DNA of 64,000 nucleotides from Ligustrum vulgare (GCA_963555705.1 OY743190.1:10143501-10207500); one strand, 5' to 3'; numbered from the stretch's first letter, positions 1 to 12,418 are shown. Translations and numbers: made by a program. Notes: a model not told the origin generated them from the sequence alone.

Positions 1-3000
1 ACTTGACGCCTCTTGTTTGGACAAATTTCAAGTCACACACATCACTGTGGACTAGTCCCAACGGCTCGGTACTTCTTTCAATACTATGAAACGAAGACCT
101 TGTAAGCTTTGCCTCAACCCAGATTTCACATTTATGATTCGAATCAATTTGAAACCTAGTCAAGTAGTTTAGTTTGCTTAGTCTACGTAATGCATTATAA
201 TTTACGTGACCTAATTTACCATGCCACAAATTAGGAGACTCAAGCAAGTAAACAGAAGGAGTTTTCTCATTATTCATAACAGCTGGGGTTACAGCAATCT
301 TAATATATATAATAATAATATAGCCGTCAAAAAAACCCACACATAGTTTCCCGCCATTTTTCCCTGCTATTTTAGGAAACTTTGTAATTTTATTAATTAT
401 TTTAATAATTGAATTAGGAAACTTCAATTAATGCAAAATTAATTATAAGTGACATGTAATAAATGACTTATTGATTGTAAAAAATAAAAAATCTATAAAA
501 AGATCAAATTGTATATTATTTTTATTCTTTTGATAATTATTGTAATATTTTTTTGTCAAAAAATATGCAATATAGGTGTCAAATTCATGATCTTAACGAG
601 AAGTTCAATACAAGTTAACAAATGAGAGCAAACTCTAAATATATCATTCTTAAAATTTCCTCAAATAATAAAGGTAAAAGTTTTACTTATATTTTTTATT
701 TTTTTCAATATCTAATTTTTTTAATTTATCTCATCTAAGACATAAAATGATATTTATCATTTATTACCTAACTTCAATTTGACATAAATGATTAATTTCA
801 AATCTTTTTTCTTATCAAATTAAAAGAAATAATGATATCCGATCTTTCTAAGTAAATTCAATTGAATCATTTTAATTTCTAAAACTTCAAGTTTCGATAA
901 ACTCTTTGGTAATTTTGAAATTAATTTTATAAATTTACTCATTTTGTTCATTTATCTATTTTTTAATTTTTATAAATTTAAAATAACATCAATTTGTAAA
1001 ATATATACTACAAATTTTAACAATTAATTCATTGAATTCTATAGAAAATAAAAATATAAGGTTTTATCAAACTTATTCTATTTAAAAATAAAATATAGTC
1101 CATACATTTATTTAACATGCACAAAAAATAGTTTTTTGTATGTGTGGGTAACATGGCCATTTTCAATAGTTGGTGAAAAATAAAATGTCACATTGTATTT
1201 GAAATCATTGAATATGAGTAAGTTTGATATAAACTATAGAAATTGTTTTAAATGTGTGATTGAAAGTGAAAGAAGGTAGTATAAAAAATAAAATAATTGT
1301 CAAATCAATCAATTGAGTGGTTAAAAATTGATTTTCTTTTTTTAGAATGTGTGGTTAAAAAGTAGTATGTGCAATTGTGAAAAATTAGTTTTTAAATAAT
1401 ATGTGGTTGTGAATGAACATTAAAAAAAAATTATTTTTGAATAATCAATTCTATATGAATAAATAAACTAAGGAAACTAGATAATGAACAATTAACTGTT
1501 AAAAAAAATACAATTCATAACTTTTCTTTTTTTCTTTTTTCTTTTTTTTTGATATTTTGATTGTATATTGAATATACAATTTATGCATTAAAAATAAGAA
1601 ATCTTATAGGGAGAAATGAAATTACAAATTATTCACAATTTGTGTATGCAAGTTATTATTATTATTATTATTTCTTTATTGTGTTATTTTTATCGGACAT
1701 TATATTTTTACAACTTATTCAATAAATATTATTTATTCCGTGCATCGCACGGGTGCGATTACTAGTTACATTTAATTTAAACAGGCCATCAGTCATATAG
1801 TCTTTCCCAACATAAACTCCTGTTTTGGTAATCACCAGCTTATCCGCCTCAATGACCATGCGGAAACAATTCTTGCTCAGAAGAGACCCAGAAACTAGAT
1901 TCTTGCGAATCTTTGGCACATACAACACATTGGTCAGAGTAAGCTCTCTACTAGAGGTCATCTTCAAGATCACCTTGCCTTTACCAAGCACTTCAGATGT
2001 TGCAGAGTTTCCCGTGAACAGCTTTTCACCATTTGTAACTAGTGCAAAAGTAGTGAATATGCTCCTATTGGACCAGACATGGCAAATGGCCCAAGTGTCC
2101 AGCCACCACTCCTTTGGGTGACCCCACCAAGTTAGTCTCACTAATCATCGTTGTAAGGTTTAGGTCAGACATGTCATCTGAGAGATGATCTCTCTCATTT
2201 CTAATCATATTTACTTGAGGACGCTGCTTGTTATCCCTCTGAGACTGGCGACAGTTTGCTGATCGATGCCCAACTTTGTCACAATTGAAGCACTTTCCAT
2301 TGAACTGGAACTTGGCCTTCTTTCCTACCCCACTAGTAGGTTTCAACTGAGAACCTTTCATGGCCTGCTTTTTATCTTTTCGATTTTTGCTACCCTGCTT
2401 GGCTTTAAAGGATTGACCTTTATTGGTACCAGAGCTTTGTCCGTGCTCTAATACATTAGCCTTCTCAGAGTAAGAATTCTTCAATTTACATTTAGCTAGC
2501 TTGTTATCCTCCTCGATACGCAGCGTGATAATTAAATCCTCGAAGGACATCTCTTTCCTCTTATGGTGCAAATAGCTTTTGAAAGCCTTCCACTGAGGAG
2601 GTAGCTTGCGAATAGCAGCCGCCACTTCTAGGGATTCTGACATAGTCAAACCCTCAGCATGCATTTCCTGCAATAGCACTTGGTACTCCTGCACTTGGCT
2701 CACCACTGAACGTGAATCCACCATTTTGAAGTCCATACACCGACTGGCTAGGAATTTCTTAGACCTAGGATCCTCGGTCTTGTATTTCTTTTCTAAGAAC
2801 TCCCAGAGCTCCTTAGCAGACTTCTTTACCACATACACCTGATACAGAGAATTCTGTAGGCCATCTAAGACATAATTGTTGCACAAAAAATCAGCACTTT
2901 TCCATGCATCCCAAGCTGCAAGCCTATGCATATGAGTGTAGTTTTTAGCCACGACAAGGGCATCCTCGATAGGAAACGTGCAAGGCCCAAAGTAGTAAGA

Positions 3001-3346
3001 TAAAAAATCATCTTATTCTGCCATGTCTTAAAATCAGTCCCCGCAAATTTATCCGGTCGAATCGCATGATTCACAAGAAATGGAGTCGAACACGATAGCA
3101 AGGGTACCGAGGCCCCAGCCCTAGGTACTGCAAAGGTATTGTGCCAAATTGGATTGTTGAGGCCACAGCCGTAGGCAAATTGGGGTTCACTCCAACATGA
3201 GGAATACCGCCACCAAGTGTCCCATCAACGGGAGGAACGCCAGTCGAAGTCTCAACAAGGTTAATCGCAGTCATTCTAGGATTTAGTACACCGGTACCAA
3301 CAGTGTTGCTTCCGTTGTTCATATCGTCATTTCCATGAGACGCCAT
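1..3346 (-). pseudogene. Copia gag-pol (gag, zinc knuckle, protease, integrase start), broken
   Basis: Translation starts at the ATG at 3344-3346 and gives a Copia gag with a UBN2-like region, then a CCHC zinc knuckle (CFNCDKVGHRSANC, near 2260-2300). The protease motif reads DTWAICHV instead of the usual DTGA pattern, and the GAG-pre-integrase/integrase start (NLWHGKLGHVNY) lies in 1-297. The frame changes three times: near 3095, near 2955 and near 2110-2140. In the integrase zinc-binding region the expected second cysteine is tryptophan (CEIW). The Helitron at 298-1765 interrupts the frame. In-frame homology on both sides of the Helitron shows that the interruption came after the gene was formed. 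Nothing suggests a functional product. Confidence 0.85.
298..1765 (+). mobile_element. Non-autonomous Helitron inserted in the Copia pol
   Basis: It begins TCTTAATATATATAATAATA directly after an A (297). It ends with a GC hairpin (CGTGCATCGCACGGG, about 1739-1753) and CTAG (1762-1765), followed by T (1766). This is the Helitron signature: A|TC...CTRR|T, a subterminal hairpin and no target duplication. Removing exactly 298-1765 joins the two parts of the Copia frame without gain or loss of a base, which confirms both ends. At 1468 bp and AT-rich, it has no Rep/helicase gene. Its first ~300 bp resemble 15150-15480. Confidence 0.85.
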
Positions 3347-4509
3347 TTAACCTTAGAACAAGCAACAAATAATTTAGTAAATTATAATATTGTAAAGTTG
3401 TATATAAATTCGAGGTCAATGTTATCTGCTCAAAAGAAACTAACAAAATTGAAATGTAATAGCAGCTTATTTGTCAAATTGAATTAGAATTATTAACAGA
3501 TCATTCAATGGAAGTAATCATAAAGAAATCATGAATTAATCACCATAAATAATTTAAGCGATGATTACAAATGATGTTGATTTTAAAATTCATGCCATGT
3601 ATCTTTAGGAGAAACTTATGCAGAGACAAAGAAACCATGCAAAACCATTTTAAACAAAACCATGCAGAGAGAGACCTTGGAGGAAAAAAATGATTCTGTA
3701 AACCAACTTTTTTTTTAATTATAAATTTGCAAAGACATAGCCCCGGTATACCTTACTGTAAATTTCCAGTAACAGAATGATTTTCAACCTAAATGCTAAA
3801 TTTATCCAAATAGTAACAGAAGCTGATGGTTAAAAAAAAACTAAGCAATCTGATGGGTTTTAAAAGGACTACTATTTTTTTCATGCAGATACACAGTAAA
3901 CAATGCAAGTACAAGACCATGTAACCAGCAAAAGAAAGAACCACACAGTGGGGGAAAAAAAAAAACCAAAAGACGACTATTTTTAATTTTTATTAATTTT
4001 TTTCCCAAGATTCAGGCCTACTAAAAATTACTGTTAATTTTCGGAAACAAATAGATTATCAACACACTCCAGTTTAAAAAGTAAACTGACAGAAACGAAA
4101 CTGGAGAAATTGACAGAAAAGAAACAAAAAAAACTGGTTCTCTAAGATTTTTCGAAATCGAACTCGATTTAAGCTTGTAGGGGGAAATATTAGAGAATCA
4201 AAGAAAAAATAATCAAACCGAAGGCCCGTGTTTACGCGGTTTTCTTAAATCGATTTCACTGTCTTATCGGGGTGCACGAGATTTTGATCGGTGTTCGATT
4301 CCTAGGATACAATCGATTGTCGGTTAGCAATGCACTACGTTAACCGCCGTGAACTGGCTGTGTCTTTTTCTCAAGGAAATTTAGCAAAGGAAGAAACTAA
4401 CAAGATTGAAGTTGGCTGGAAAAGAAAGAGGAAAGAAAGCTGGATTTTGTGGTTTTCCATGTCTGTGTTCTTCACTTTTTGTATATGCAACCGAGAATGA
4501 AGCTCTCCT

Positions 4510-4516
4510 ATTTATA
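4510..4516 (-). promoter_or_regulatory. TATA box of the Copia 5' LTR
   Basis: The minus strand reads GCAATATAAATAGGAGAGC, a strong plant TATA box about 215 bp inside the outer LTR end at 4730. That is where an LTR promoter would sit, upstream of gag on the same strand. Transcription itself is inferred. Confidence 0.5.
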
Positions 4517-4827
4517 TTGCAAGAGGAAGAGCCTACCTATTATTTCTTGATAATGTAACTAAAAAGTTTGAATTATGTCCATTCAAGTTTGTGTTACTCT
4601 TGAAACTGAAGGAAAACAACAGCCAAAGAAACTACTGAGACTTGAATTTCCATTCAATAAACTTGAAACTGACCGAAGGTGAAACTGGTGAACTAAAATT
4701 TTCATTCAACCAACAATATATTTTCCAACAATATTCTATGCCGGATTTCGGTAAAGTTAATCCCATACCCTTTCAAAGTATCAAAATTCCTGATATGTAA
4801 ATTTCATTCAACAAGGTCCTTGTCTAG

Positions 4828-5661
4828 TGTTGGATATTGGTTAATAAATCGAGAATTGAAAATCGATTAAAATGATTTCGTGTCGACTTCGGCCAAATAC
4901 TCAAAAGTTCGGCTCAATCCGTTTAGGCAAAGTTGTTTGCCACTTCGCCGCTTCGGGGCGCACAAACGGGGATCGACCTGTATGTAGTGAAGGGTATATT
5001 TGACAATTCGAAAACCAATATCGGATGAATGAGAAATTACGGAAAAAGACGAAAATCAGGTCAAAATATTTGACCGTGCGGCCGCATGGTTCGTAAACCG
5101 TGCGACCACACGTTAATTTATTTTTTGGATTTTTGAGTAAGACCATGCGACCGCACGGTTGTCCGGCCAGGAGGCACCTTTTCATAAATGTGCATTGTTT
5201 GGAAAGGGTGCATGGTTTGGCCTCAAACCATTTCGTCCACACCCTTTGATGATCTATATATAGGACCCTTTGGGTGTCCTATTCCTCACTTTTTTGATAT
5301 GCAAAAACACCTCTCTTCCTCACTTGTCTCCAAAATCAATTCATTTCATTTGTTTTGATTTTCTTCATTGCATCCTTGGAGTACGTAAGCCTATAGTTGG
5401 TTCGTTGTACTTGTGTTTTGGAGTGCTACAAACACAAGTGAAGCCGTTGTATCTTGGGAGTCGATTGCCGAAATCCTAGGCACCGTTGCGGGGCAAATTC
5501 GACTTAAGGACAAAGAGTCCAACTCTTACCTCGGCTTTGTCCTTATTCTTCTTCTTCTTTTTGTTTGTGTTTCCTTGCCGTTACTCTGTCCAATTTTCGG
5601 CTTGGATTTACAAAACCATCATTTTCTTATTTGGGGTCACTATTCACGAATTCCTCCAACA
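4828..5661 (+). mobile_element. Solo LTR (834 bp), probably Copia-type
   Basis: It runs TGTTGGATATTGG to CCTCCAACA, so the ends are TG...CA with a TGTTGGA/TCCAACA inverted terminus. It is flanked by the 5-bp duplication tctag (4823-4827 and 5662-5666). The paralogous site near 29395-29410 lacks the insert and has tctag once. A plus-strand TATA box (TATATATAG, 5255-5263) suggests + orientation. The small ORFs inside (for example 5270-5781) are LTR sequence, not genes. Confidence 0.85.
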
Positions 5662-5933
5662 TCTAGTACATATTCACAGGTTACAAAAATAAAAATTGAA
5701 CTTTTAGAACTCATGAAGATAGTAATAGGAGTAATACATTGGTACATCTTGTTCTTGACAAATTTGGGGAAGACTATATGAATTCTTTCCTCCACTCATT
5801 TTGATTCATAGCTAGATAATGTAATCACATTCTCATATTGGTTTGTGGGTAGAAAATTAGTGACATTGGTGAATAATAAATAAATAAATTGCAAGCAAGA
5901 AAGAAATTTTATACATCAAGAAAGGTAACAAAC

Positions 5934-6014
5934 CTGCTTCTCCGGCGTCACTATATCTTTTCTTTTGATAAACCCCCTTCAATCTTGTCTCAACAGAGAA
6001 AATAACAAGCCCAT
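5934..6014 (-). pseudogene. Decayed copy of exon 1 of the nucleotide-sugar transporter
   Basis: This matches coding exon 1 of the transporter (29671-29749), with an ATG at 6012-6014 and a donor site next to 5934. It differs by a TGA at codon 12 where the intact copy has TCA (Ser). It also has two extra bases (81 versus 79 nt), which shift the frame before the splice site. No further exon of this copy is visible; a Copia element starts at 4730. The product would stop after 11 residues. Confidence 0.8.
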
Positions 6015-6080
6015 AAATGTATTTGTCAAAAAAATTAAAATGAAAAAGAGAGAAAAAAAAATCTTTTTCTAATTCAAAAT

Positions 6081-6820
6081 TGTTGGGAATTACACGTTGA
6101 TTCTCCTTTTTTAACCTACATGATCTTTTGATGTTCAAAAATTGATTGAGTAAATAAGAAAATAAAATAACAACAATGCAAAATTTTCGGATCGTTAAAG
6201 CTTTTCACTATATATAATAAATTATTACAATTATATAGAATTTCACTCATCAACCCAATCTCATAGACTACAGAGAAAATACTAATAATGAACTTCTATA
6301 TAACCCAAGTTTCTACTCTTTGAATTATTCCATAAAGAGTTCACAAGAAACTACAAATATAGAGCTTTCAAATTCTCTCTAATTAGTCTCACATAAGATT
6401 CACAATATTATGGTTCCCTAACACACATATCTATAGGTGAACATAACAATCCTAAAATATGTAAAAGTTGTGTTTAAGAAGATTTTCTTGTTGAAGTAGA
6501 ATACCAAATGTAACGAAGGAAAGAAATCCTTGTCATTATTACGCCCAAATATTCCACAACGGTTGCTGACTTTATCTTCAAGTAATGGTAGTCTCCCTTT
6601 TTTTAATTGATGACTGGGCTTTAATTCTCATAATAATACATTAACACTGCACCTCTTTTGTAATTAGCCAAATATGCACGAACTTCCACTTGCTTCTCCA
6701 CTATTCATGGCACACGTGCAAAGTGAATTAATATAGCCCTAATTAATCCCATTACTCTTTCAGCTTTCTGTTATCCTTCCAATTACATGCCGCATGCAAG
6801 AATTAATTTGGGTCAAAACA
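6081..6820. mobile_element. Solo LTR-like insertion (740 bp)
   Basis: It begins TGTTGGGAATTACACG and ends GGGTCAAAACA (TGTT...AACA), with the 5-bp repeat aaaat on both sides (6076-6080 and 6821-6825). The paralogous site near 29810-29820 has the target once and no insert. This supports insertion here and not deletion there. I see no coding sequence. The strand is uncertain: TATA-like motifs occur on both strands, for example near 6209. A microhomology deletion in the other copy is the alternative. Confidence 0.7.
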
Positions 6821-6985
6821 AAAATGCCCACAAGAAATTAATTCTGGAGAATTTCTGCAAATACAAATTATTTACAAAAAAATCAAAGTTATAAAACTTC
6901 CATGCAGTTATACGAGTAGGGCAGCATTTTTTGGGGGAAAAACAAAAAGAAAAAAAAATTTATTTATTTTCACAGATGTCCTATG

Positions 6986-8553
6986 TAATTGATGCAATTG
7001 TTGTATTTTAGTTGTACAATTCTTTATAAAGATTTGAAAAGCTCGTATAAAAATCATCCTAAGGATGTGTGTTGACATTTCCATTGTGAGCTCAAAAAAT
7101 ACCTATTATTATTATTTAAAAGTAACCATATAAATCAGCAAGACGATAACTTTACGAAAAAAGATGATCCAACAACTTCGGTTAGGGTTACTGAAATTAC
7201 ATTAATAGTTCATGGAAATCTGCTTACATCAGCAAAATAAGCTATTTAAAGATATTCTCATTTTAGCATCACACCCCCAAAACGAAATATATCTTAAAAA
7301 GTCAAATAAATTGTTACCCCAAAGGCAACACCAACTAGCTTCTGCCTATCCAAGTTTTGTCAACGTCCTGCAAGAATTTTGACTCGCCCCGCAAAATTGC
7401 TCCTCAATTATAGATTTCATGTCAATATTGCACCTATTATTTTTCGTCTAGGCCTTTCAAAATTAGGACCAGTTTCGGCATAACTTGGGAAAAGTAAAAA
7501 TAAACTTCTTAGATATATGTTTTAATAATTTTCTCGAAGTATTTTATTTTTGATAAAATATTTTATTTTTTGAATAAACTCACAACCATAATTTCTTTAG
7601 GAAAGCTATTGTAAAGAAATCGTGTCCAGTGTTCACTTTTTAGCATTGGCGTGGACTAAAAACCCATTAGAAGTATCATGAGAGTTTTTTTTTTTTTAAA
7701 GTCTTAATCTTGAATAATTTTAAAAATAAATGTGTAATGCAAACCAAATGTTAACATTTATATGGAAGGCGCCTAGCCGCCTACATAGAACCTACACGAA
7801 GGAGCACAACGATAACTAATATATTTGACTGAATTGACTGACTTCATTAGTAGAGAATAGGTTCAAGTTAATCTAGTTATCGAAGTAGTGAGACAATAAA
7901 GAAATATACGATGGAGTATGTAAAAAATTCATTCACTCTCTTTGTATTATCAAATTTAGGTTAGAGAGAACAATTCCACTTTTATGCAAGGCATATTGTC
8001 GATGGTGGTGATTAGTCTGGTTCTCTGTCGGGACGTCAAACTCTTCATTTTCTAGCAATTAAATCTATCGAAAAAATTCTACTAGCAAGTCAATTCTTTA
8101 ACCTAGACTACATTGCAATATCACCTATTGTTAAATACCGACCACATTGTCGATGGTGGTGATTACTTTTTGTGTACAAACATTGATGTAGTCATTTAAT
8201 GATTTTTTATTTTTTAAGTGATGTGACGTGTATGCCAACAAATTTTTGTCATATGCTCTGCTTGCAAGCATATTTGTACATTTGTTTATACATGTAGCAA
8301 AACTTTCACACAATTTCACAAAAGATTTTATATATACCCTCTCAATTGAATTGATACATATTAACATCGTAATAAATATTCTAAGAAGGAAAAAACTTGA
8401 ATATGCCAAGGATTTAAAACCATGTTCATTGCCTTGTAATTTGGTAAAAATAATCATTGATTCGAATTCTGGCAACTGTCATTGAATTGAATTGAATTCT
8501 GGCAACTGTTGCTAAATTTAGACAATTGAAAGCGCATGGAGTTGGTAGCAACA
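6986..8553. other. AT-rich intergenic stretch upstream of the OPT gene
   Basis: No gene is recognised. A phrase of about 20 bp (attgtcgatggtggtgatta) occurs twice, near 7995 and 8145. A short direct duplication with gaattctggcaactgt lies at about 8463-8510. Otherwise this is unique AT-rich DNA, with the OPT promoter at its right end. Confidence 0.5.
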
Positions 8554-8560
8554 TATATAA
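8554..8560 (+). promoter_or_regulatory. Probable TATA box of the OPT gene
   Basis: TATATAA lies 91-97 bases upstream of the ATG at 8651, a normal spacing for a short plant 5'UTR. No other core element was identified. Confidence 0.5.
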
Positions 8561-8650
8561 GAACAGAATGTGCACTTCGGCTCAAGAAACTGTGTGTTTT
8601 CACACACTAAAGGTTTTCAAGTGATAGTTTGTTCGTCGGAGAAGCCAAGA

Positions 8651-11636
8651 ATGACCGGCCACGGTGGTGATGCAATACCTAACCAGGCTGTGCCACCGAA
8701 GAGGCCTCATGCAAATCTTGATATACATGGTATGGTGTATAAAAATCTTTCTCCTTTTTTTTTTTTTTTTTTGAGAAAAAAAAAATCTCCCTTTTGTATT
8801 TTTAGTCTATTTAACTTTTGCCTGTTAATGCAACAACAGAAGAAGAAAATGATTGCCCGATCGAGCAGGTGCGGCTAACGGTTTCACCAACGGATGACCC
8901 CTCCCTGCTCGTCCTGACGTTCAGGACATGGTTTCTCGGCATTTTGTCGTGTGTTATGCTTGCATTCCTGAACCAATTCTTTAGCTATCGACAGAATAGC
9001 CTGTTCATTTCCTCTGTGACAGCACAGATTATCACTCTCCCTCTTGGAAGGTTGATGGCATCCACTCTTCCTACGAAAACGTTTCATGTGCCACTTACGA
9101 CATGGCCATTCACGTTGAATCCGGGACCCTTCAATCTCAAAGAACACGTTGTGATCACAATATTTGCCGGGTGTGGCGCCACCAGTGTCTACGCTGTGAA
9201 TATCATCACCATTGTTAAGGCATTCTATCACCGAAATCTTCATCCATTGGCAGCATGGTTTCTATCGAACACTACACAGGTACGTGAGGAAAAAAAAAAA
9301 GGCTTGTAGACGAGATGGTTCAAGTTCAACATACAAATGACTAAGAATCGTGTGCATTTGATTTCTTTCAGTTGTTGGGATATGGCTGGGCTGGTATATT
9401 TAGGAAAATCCTGGTGGATTCCCCATATATGTGGTGGCCTGAAAACATGATTCAGGTGTCCTTATTTAGGTATTTATCATTCAATTCTTTTAAGTTTCCA
9501 TTAACAAAAAAACTAACTTTTAAGTTTTTTTCATGTTTTAATTTAATTTCGGGTTATTGTATATGTATAAATAGAGTTACATGTTAGTTTTGCAACCATT
9601 GACCCACCCGTGATGTTGAGCAGATCCATGGCTGCAAAACTGTCATTGTCATGCTATTTGTACATGTTTATCTGTATATGTGGTAAAACTCTTTAATTTA
9701 TTAACTGCTAGACATTTTGCAGAGCATTACATGAAAGGGATAAAAGACCAAGGGGAGGACTTACCAGACTACAATTCTTTATGGCAGTGTTCTTATGCAG
9801 CTTTGCTTATTACATAATTCCAGCCTATTTCTTCCCTTCAATATCTGCCATTTCTGTCCTCTGTTTGATTTGGAAGAAATCCATCTTCGCACAACAACTC
9901 GGGTCAGGTCTGCACGGACTAGGAATTGGTTCGTTCGCCTTAGACTGGTCTTCTATTGTTAGTTTCATAAGCAATCCTATTTCATCCCCGGGGTTCGCAA
10001 TTATTAATAGCCTTGTAGGTTTTTTCCTGGTTATGTATGTCTTAACACCCTTGGTTTACTGGCACAATGTATATGATGCCAAGAAGTTTCCCATCTTCTC
10101 CTCCCATACGTATGATTATACGGGAAATATTTACAATATTTCGCGTGTTTTGGATGAGAAAACATTTAACCTTGACGTAGCTGGATATGAAAGTTACAGC
10201 AAACTCTATCTGAGTGTTTTCTTTGCCTTCACTTATGGCCTTGGCTTTGCCAGCCTTGCAGCTACTATATCACATGTGGGACTTTTCCATGGATCGTAAG
10301 TTAATTACTTCTCTTGTGAATATTCCATTAAAGACTCTGGCAGAAAGGTTTTGATAATCATACTGATGAAAATGTGATAATCAGAACAATTTGGGAATTC
10401 TGGAGCAAAGCAAAGACGGTGAAAGGAAAAACAGGCGACGTGCACACTAGAATAATGAAGAAGAACTATGCATCAGTTCCTGACTGGTGGTTTTATGTGA
10501 TACTGGTTATAGTGTTTGGTCTTGCACTGTTAGCATGTGAAGGTTTTGGTAAACAACTCCAGCTCCCATGGTGGGGACTTGTATTAGCCTGTGGAATGGC
10601 TTTCTTCTTCACATTGCCTATTGGAGTGATACAAGCCACAACAAATCAGGTACCAATTGGAATCATACCAAAATGCATGTCGTTTCATATGCAGTACTGG
10701 ATAGGATTCAACAGTACGAGATTTTAACTTATTCATTTTATAAACGTGCAGCAAATAGGTCTGAACATAATCACTGAGTTGGTTATCGGATATATTTACC
10801 CAGGAAAACCTCTTGCAAATGTAGCTTTCAAGACATATGGCTACATAAGCATGTCACAAGCCATTGGTTTCCTAAGTGATTTCAAATTAGGACACTACAT
10901 GAAGGTCCCTCCCAAATCCATGTTCATTGTTCAGGTATAAAATGCTTAAACAAGAGATAAATGCAAATTTCACTTTTTGCTAATTTATTTACTAACTTGT
11001 TCTTTTGAAAATCAGCTGGTTGGAACAATAGTTTCTTCATCTGTTTACTTTGGCACATCCTGGTGGCTCCTCACTACAGTCGAGCACATATGTGATCCGT
11101 CTTTACTACCCGAAGGGAGTCCCTGGACTTGCCCTGGTGATGATGTGTTCTACAATGCTTCAATCATATGGGGAGTGATAGGGCCGATGCGCATGTTCAC
11201 TAATAAAGGCGTTTACCCAGAGCTGAACTGGTTCTTCCTTGTTGGTATGTTGGCACCTGTACCAGTGTATCTGCTTACGCGCAAATACCCTGATAAGAAA
11301 TGGATAAGGCTGATCAACGCGCCCCTCATTCTTGGTGGCACGATGTCCATGCCACCTGCTCGGTCTGTCAACTATATCATGTGGGGGGCAGCTGGAATTT
11401 TCTTCAACATATATATCTATAGAAAACACAAGAAATGGTGGGCTAGACATGCATACATTTTGGCTGCTGCGCTTAATGCCGGAATTGCATTCATGGGAGT
11501 GCTACTTTACTTTTCATTGCAATCAAAAGGGATTTCTGGTCCTGCTTGGTGGGGTTTGAGCACCGATGACCACTGTCCTCTAGCTAAATGCCCAACAGCC
11601 CTCGGGATAGTGGTTGAAGGCTGCCCAGTTCAATGA
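8651..11636 (+). CDS. Oligopeptide transporter, OPT family (752 aa, seven exons)
   Basis: A proton-coupled membrane transporter of the plant OPT family, which moves small peptides, glutathione-type compounds or metal chelates, mostly at the plasma membrane. Exons: 8651-8729, 8840-9279, 9372-9469, 9723-10295, 10385-10649, 10752-10934, 11016-11636; every join keeps frame with GT-AG. The total of 752 aa matches the family length (about 730-760). Family marks seen: [12 protein letters not shown] near the N-terminus, NPG at residues 120-122, the KIPPR-type motif as KVPPK (536-540), and many hydrophobic segments. The start was chosen because no upstream in-frame ATG exists and the N-terminus is a typical soluble leader. 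Resemblance is to the OPT1/OPT5-like group, but the member and substrate cannot be fixed from sequence. No damage is seen. Confidence 0.93.
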
Positions 11637-12418
11637 CCGGTTGTTCCCAATTCAATTTTTAGTGCAACTTGCAATAAGCTGTTAATCTCCACAGTGGAGA
11701 AAATGTACAGTTCATTTAATATTAGCGCCAAAATGCAAAAATAAACATGAGAATAGTAAATCCACAGCAGGGGATTAGTAAGTCCACAGCAAGTGAAGTA
11801 AAGAAAAGACTGTCATTAGAACTCCAGTAATTAAATTTCATATAAATTAATATTTACTATGGCACAGCCATTTCTTTACAAGAATTACCTCTATTTCATG
11901 TTGCAACATATATTCTCTCAACGCCTGATGGTTAACATAGTTTTCAAAAAACTCTTCTATTGAGAATGAAAATTTGGACATCTTCAAAATACATTTAACA
12001 TTAATGCTATTAATGTGTACTAAACAGAAAATCTTGCTTCCAATAATATAAATTGCGTGTGCTTGATTCATGTAGCAGGAAAAGAAATTGAATCCTATGT
12101 AAGTTAGAAAATAAAAAACCACTAACTCCTTGAGAATTCGTTTTCCATGGAATTGGCTAAAAACGAGCTTAAAGTGATTGTACTATGGAATTTGAATTCA
12201 ATTTCCAACTTCGTATCAAACAACAAAAGTAGGAAAATAATTACTTGGATATGACATTTTACATGGAAAATCCACGATTCAAACATGAAATGTAAAACAA
12301 CTCTTGTAGGAGATGTAAAACTACCAATTACAAGAGGTATTACAGAAAGAAATCTAATAATATCGAGATCAATTTGTAACAGAAGATGATGCCCCAACAC
12401 ATGAACTGACATCTCTCC
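11637..12418. other. Spacer between the OPT gene and the PORR pseudogene
   Basis: AT-rich 3' flank of the OPT gene. Short ORFs on the minus strand show no family resemblance. Nothing else was recognised. Confidence 0.4.

Larger units (their letters stand above)
1..4730 (-). mobile_element. Ty1/Copia LTR retrotransposon, 5' LTR side, running off the left edge
   Basis: A minus-strand Copia element whose pol continues beyond base 1. From high to low coordinates it has a 5' LTR with its outer end at 4730 (minus strand begins TGTTGGAAAATATATTG), a leader, gag from 3346, then protease and integrase. The outer end is followed by the putative target repeat atatt (4731-4735). At that point the sequence switches to DNA shared with 29310 onwards, which supports the boundary. 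The inner end of the LTR and the primer-binding site could not be placed. A minus-strand TATA box lies at 4510-4516. The element is dead: three frameshifts, a mutated protease motif and a Helitron inside the coding region. Confidence 0.8.
4731..6985 (-). repeat. Second copy of the transporter 5' region (promoter, exon 1, part of intron 1)
   Basis: Without its two LTR insertions this stretch aligns nearly base for base with 29310-29963. Those bases are the upstream region, exon 1 and the start of intron 1 of the nucleotide-sugar transporter at 27041-29749. Similarity begins at the Copia boundary (4731) and fades after the shared cacagatgtc (about 6985 and 29963). Because the Copia cuts the copy at 4731, the rest of a duplicated gene could lie left of the window; it need not have been a fragment. 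Confidence 0.85.

Noticed and set aside
4285..4310. tRNA T-arm-like phrase (ggtgttcgattcc) in the Copia leader
   Set aside because: No cloverleaf can be built around it and the acceptor stem is missing.
5270..5781. Overlapping ORFs with hydrophobic runs
   Set aside because: They fall in, and run out of, the solo LTR at 4828-5661, crossing its border.
8568..8624. Upstream ORF of 18 codons before the OPT start
   Set aside because: Its ATG lies only 8 bases from the TATA box at 8554-8560 and so is probably upstream of the transcription start.
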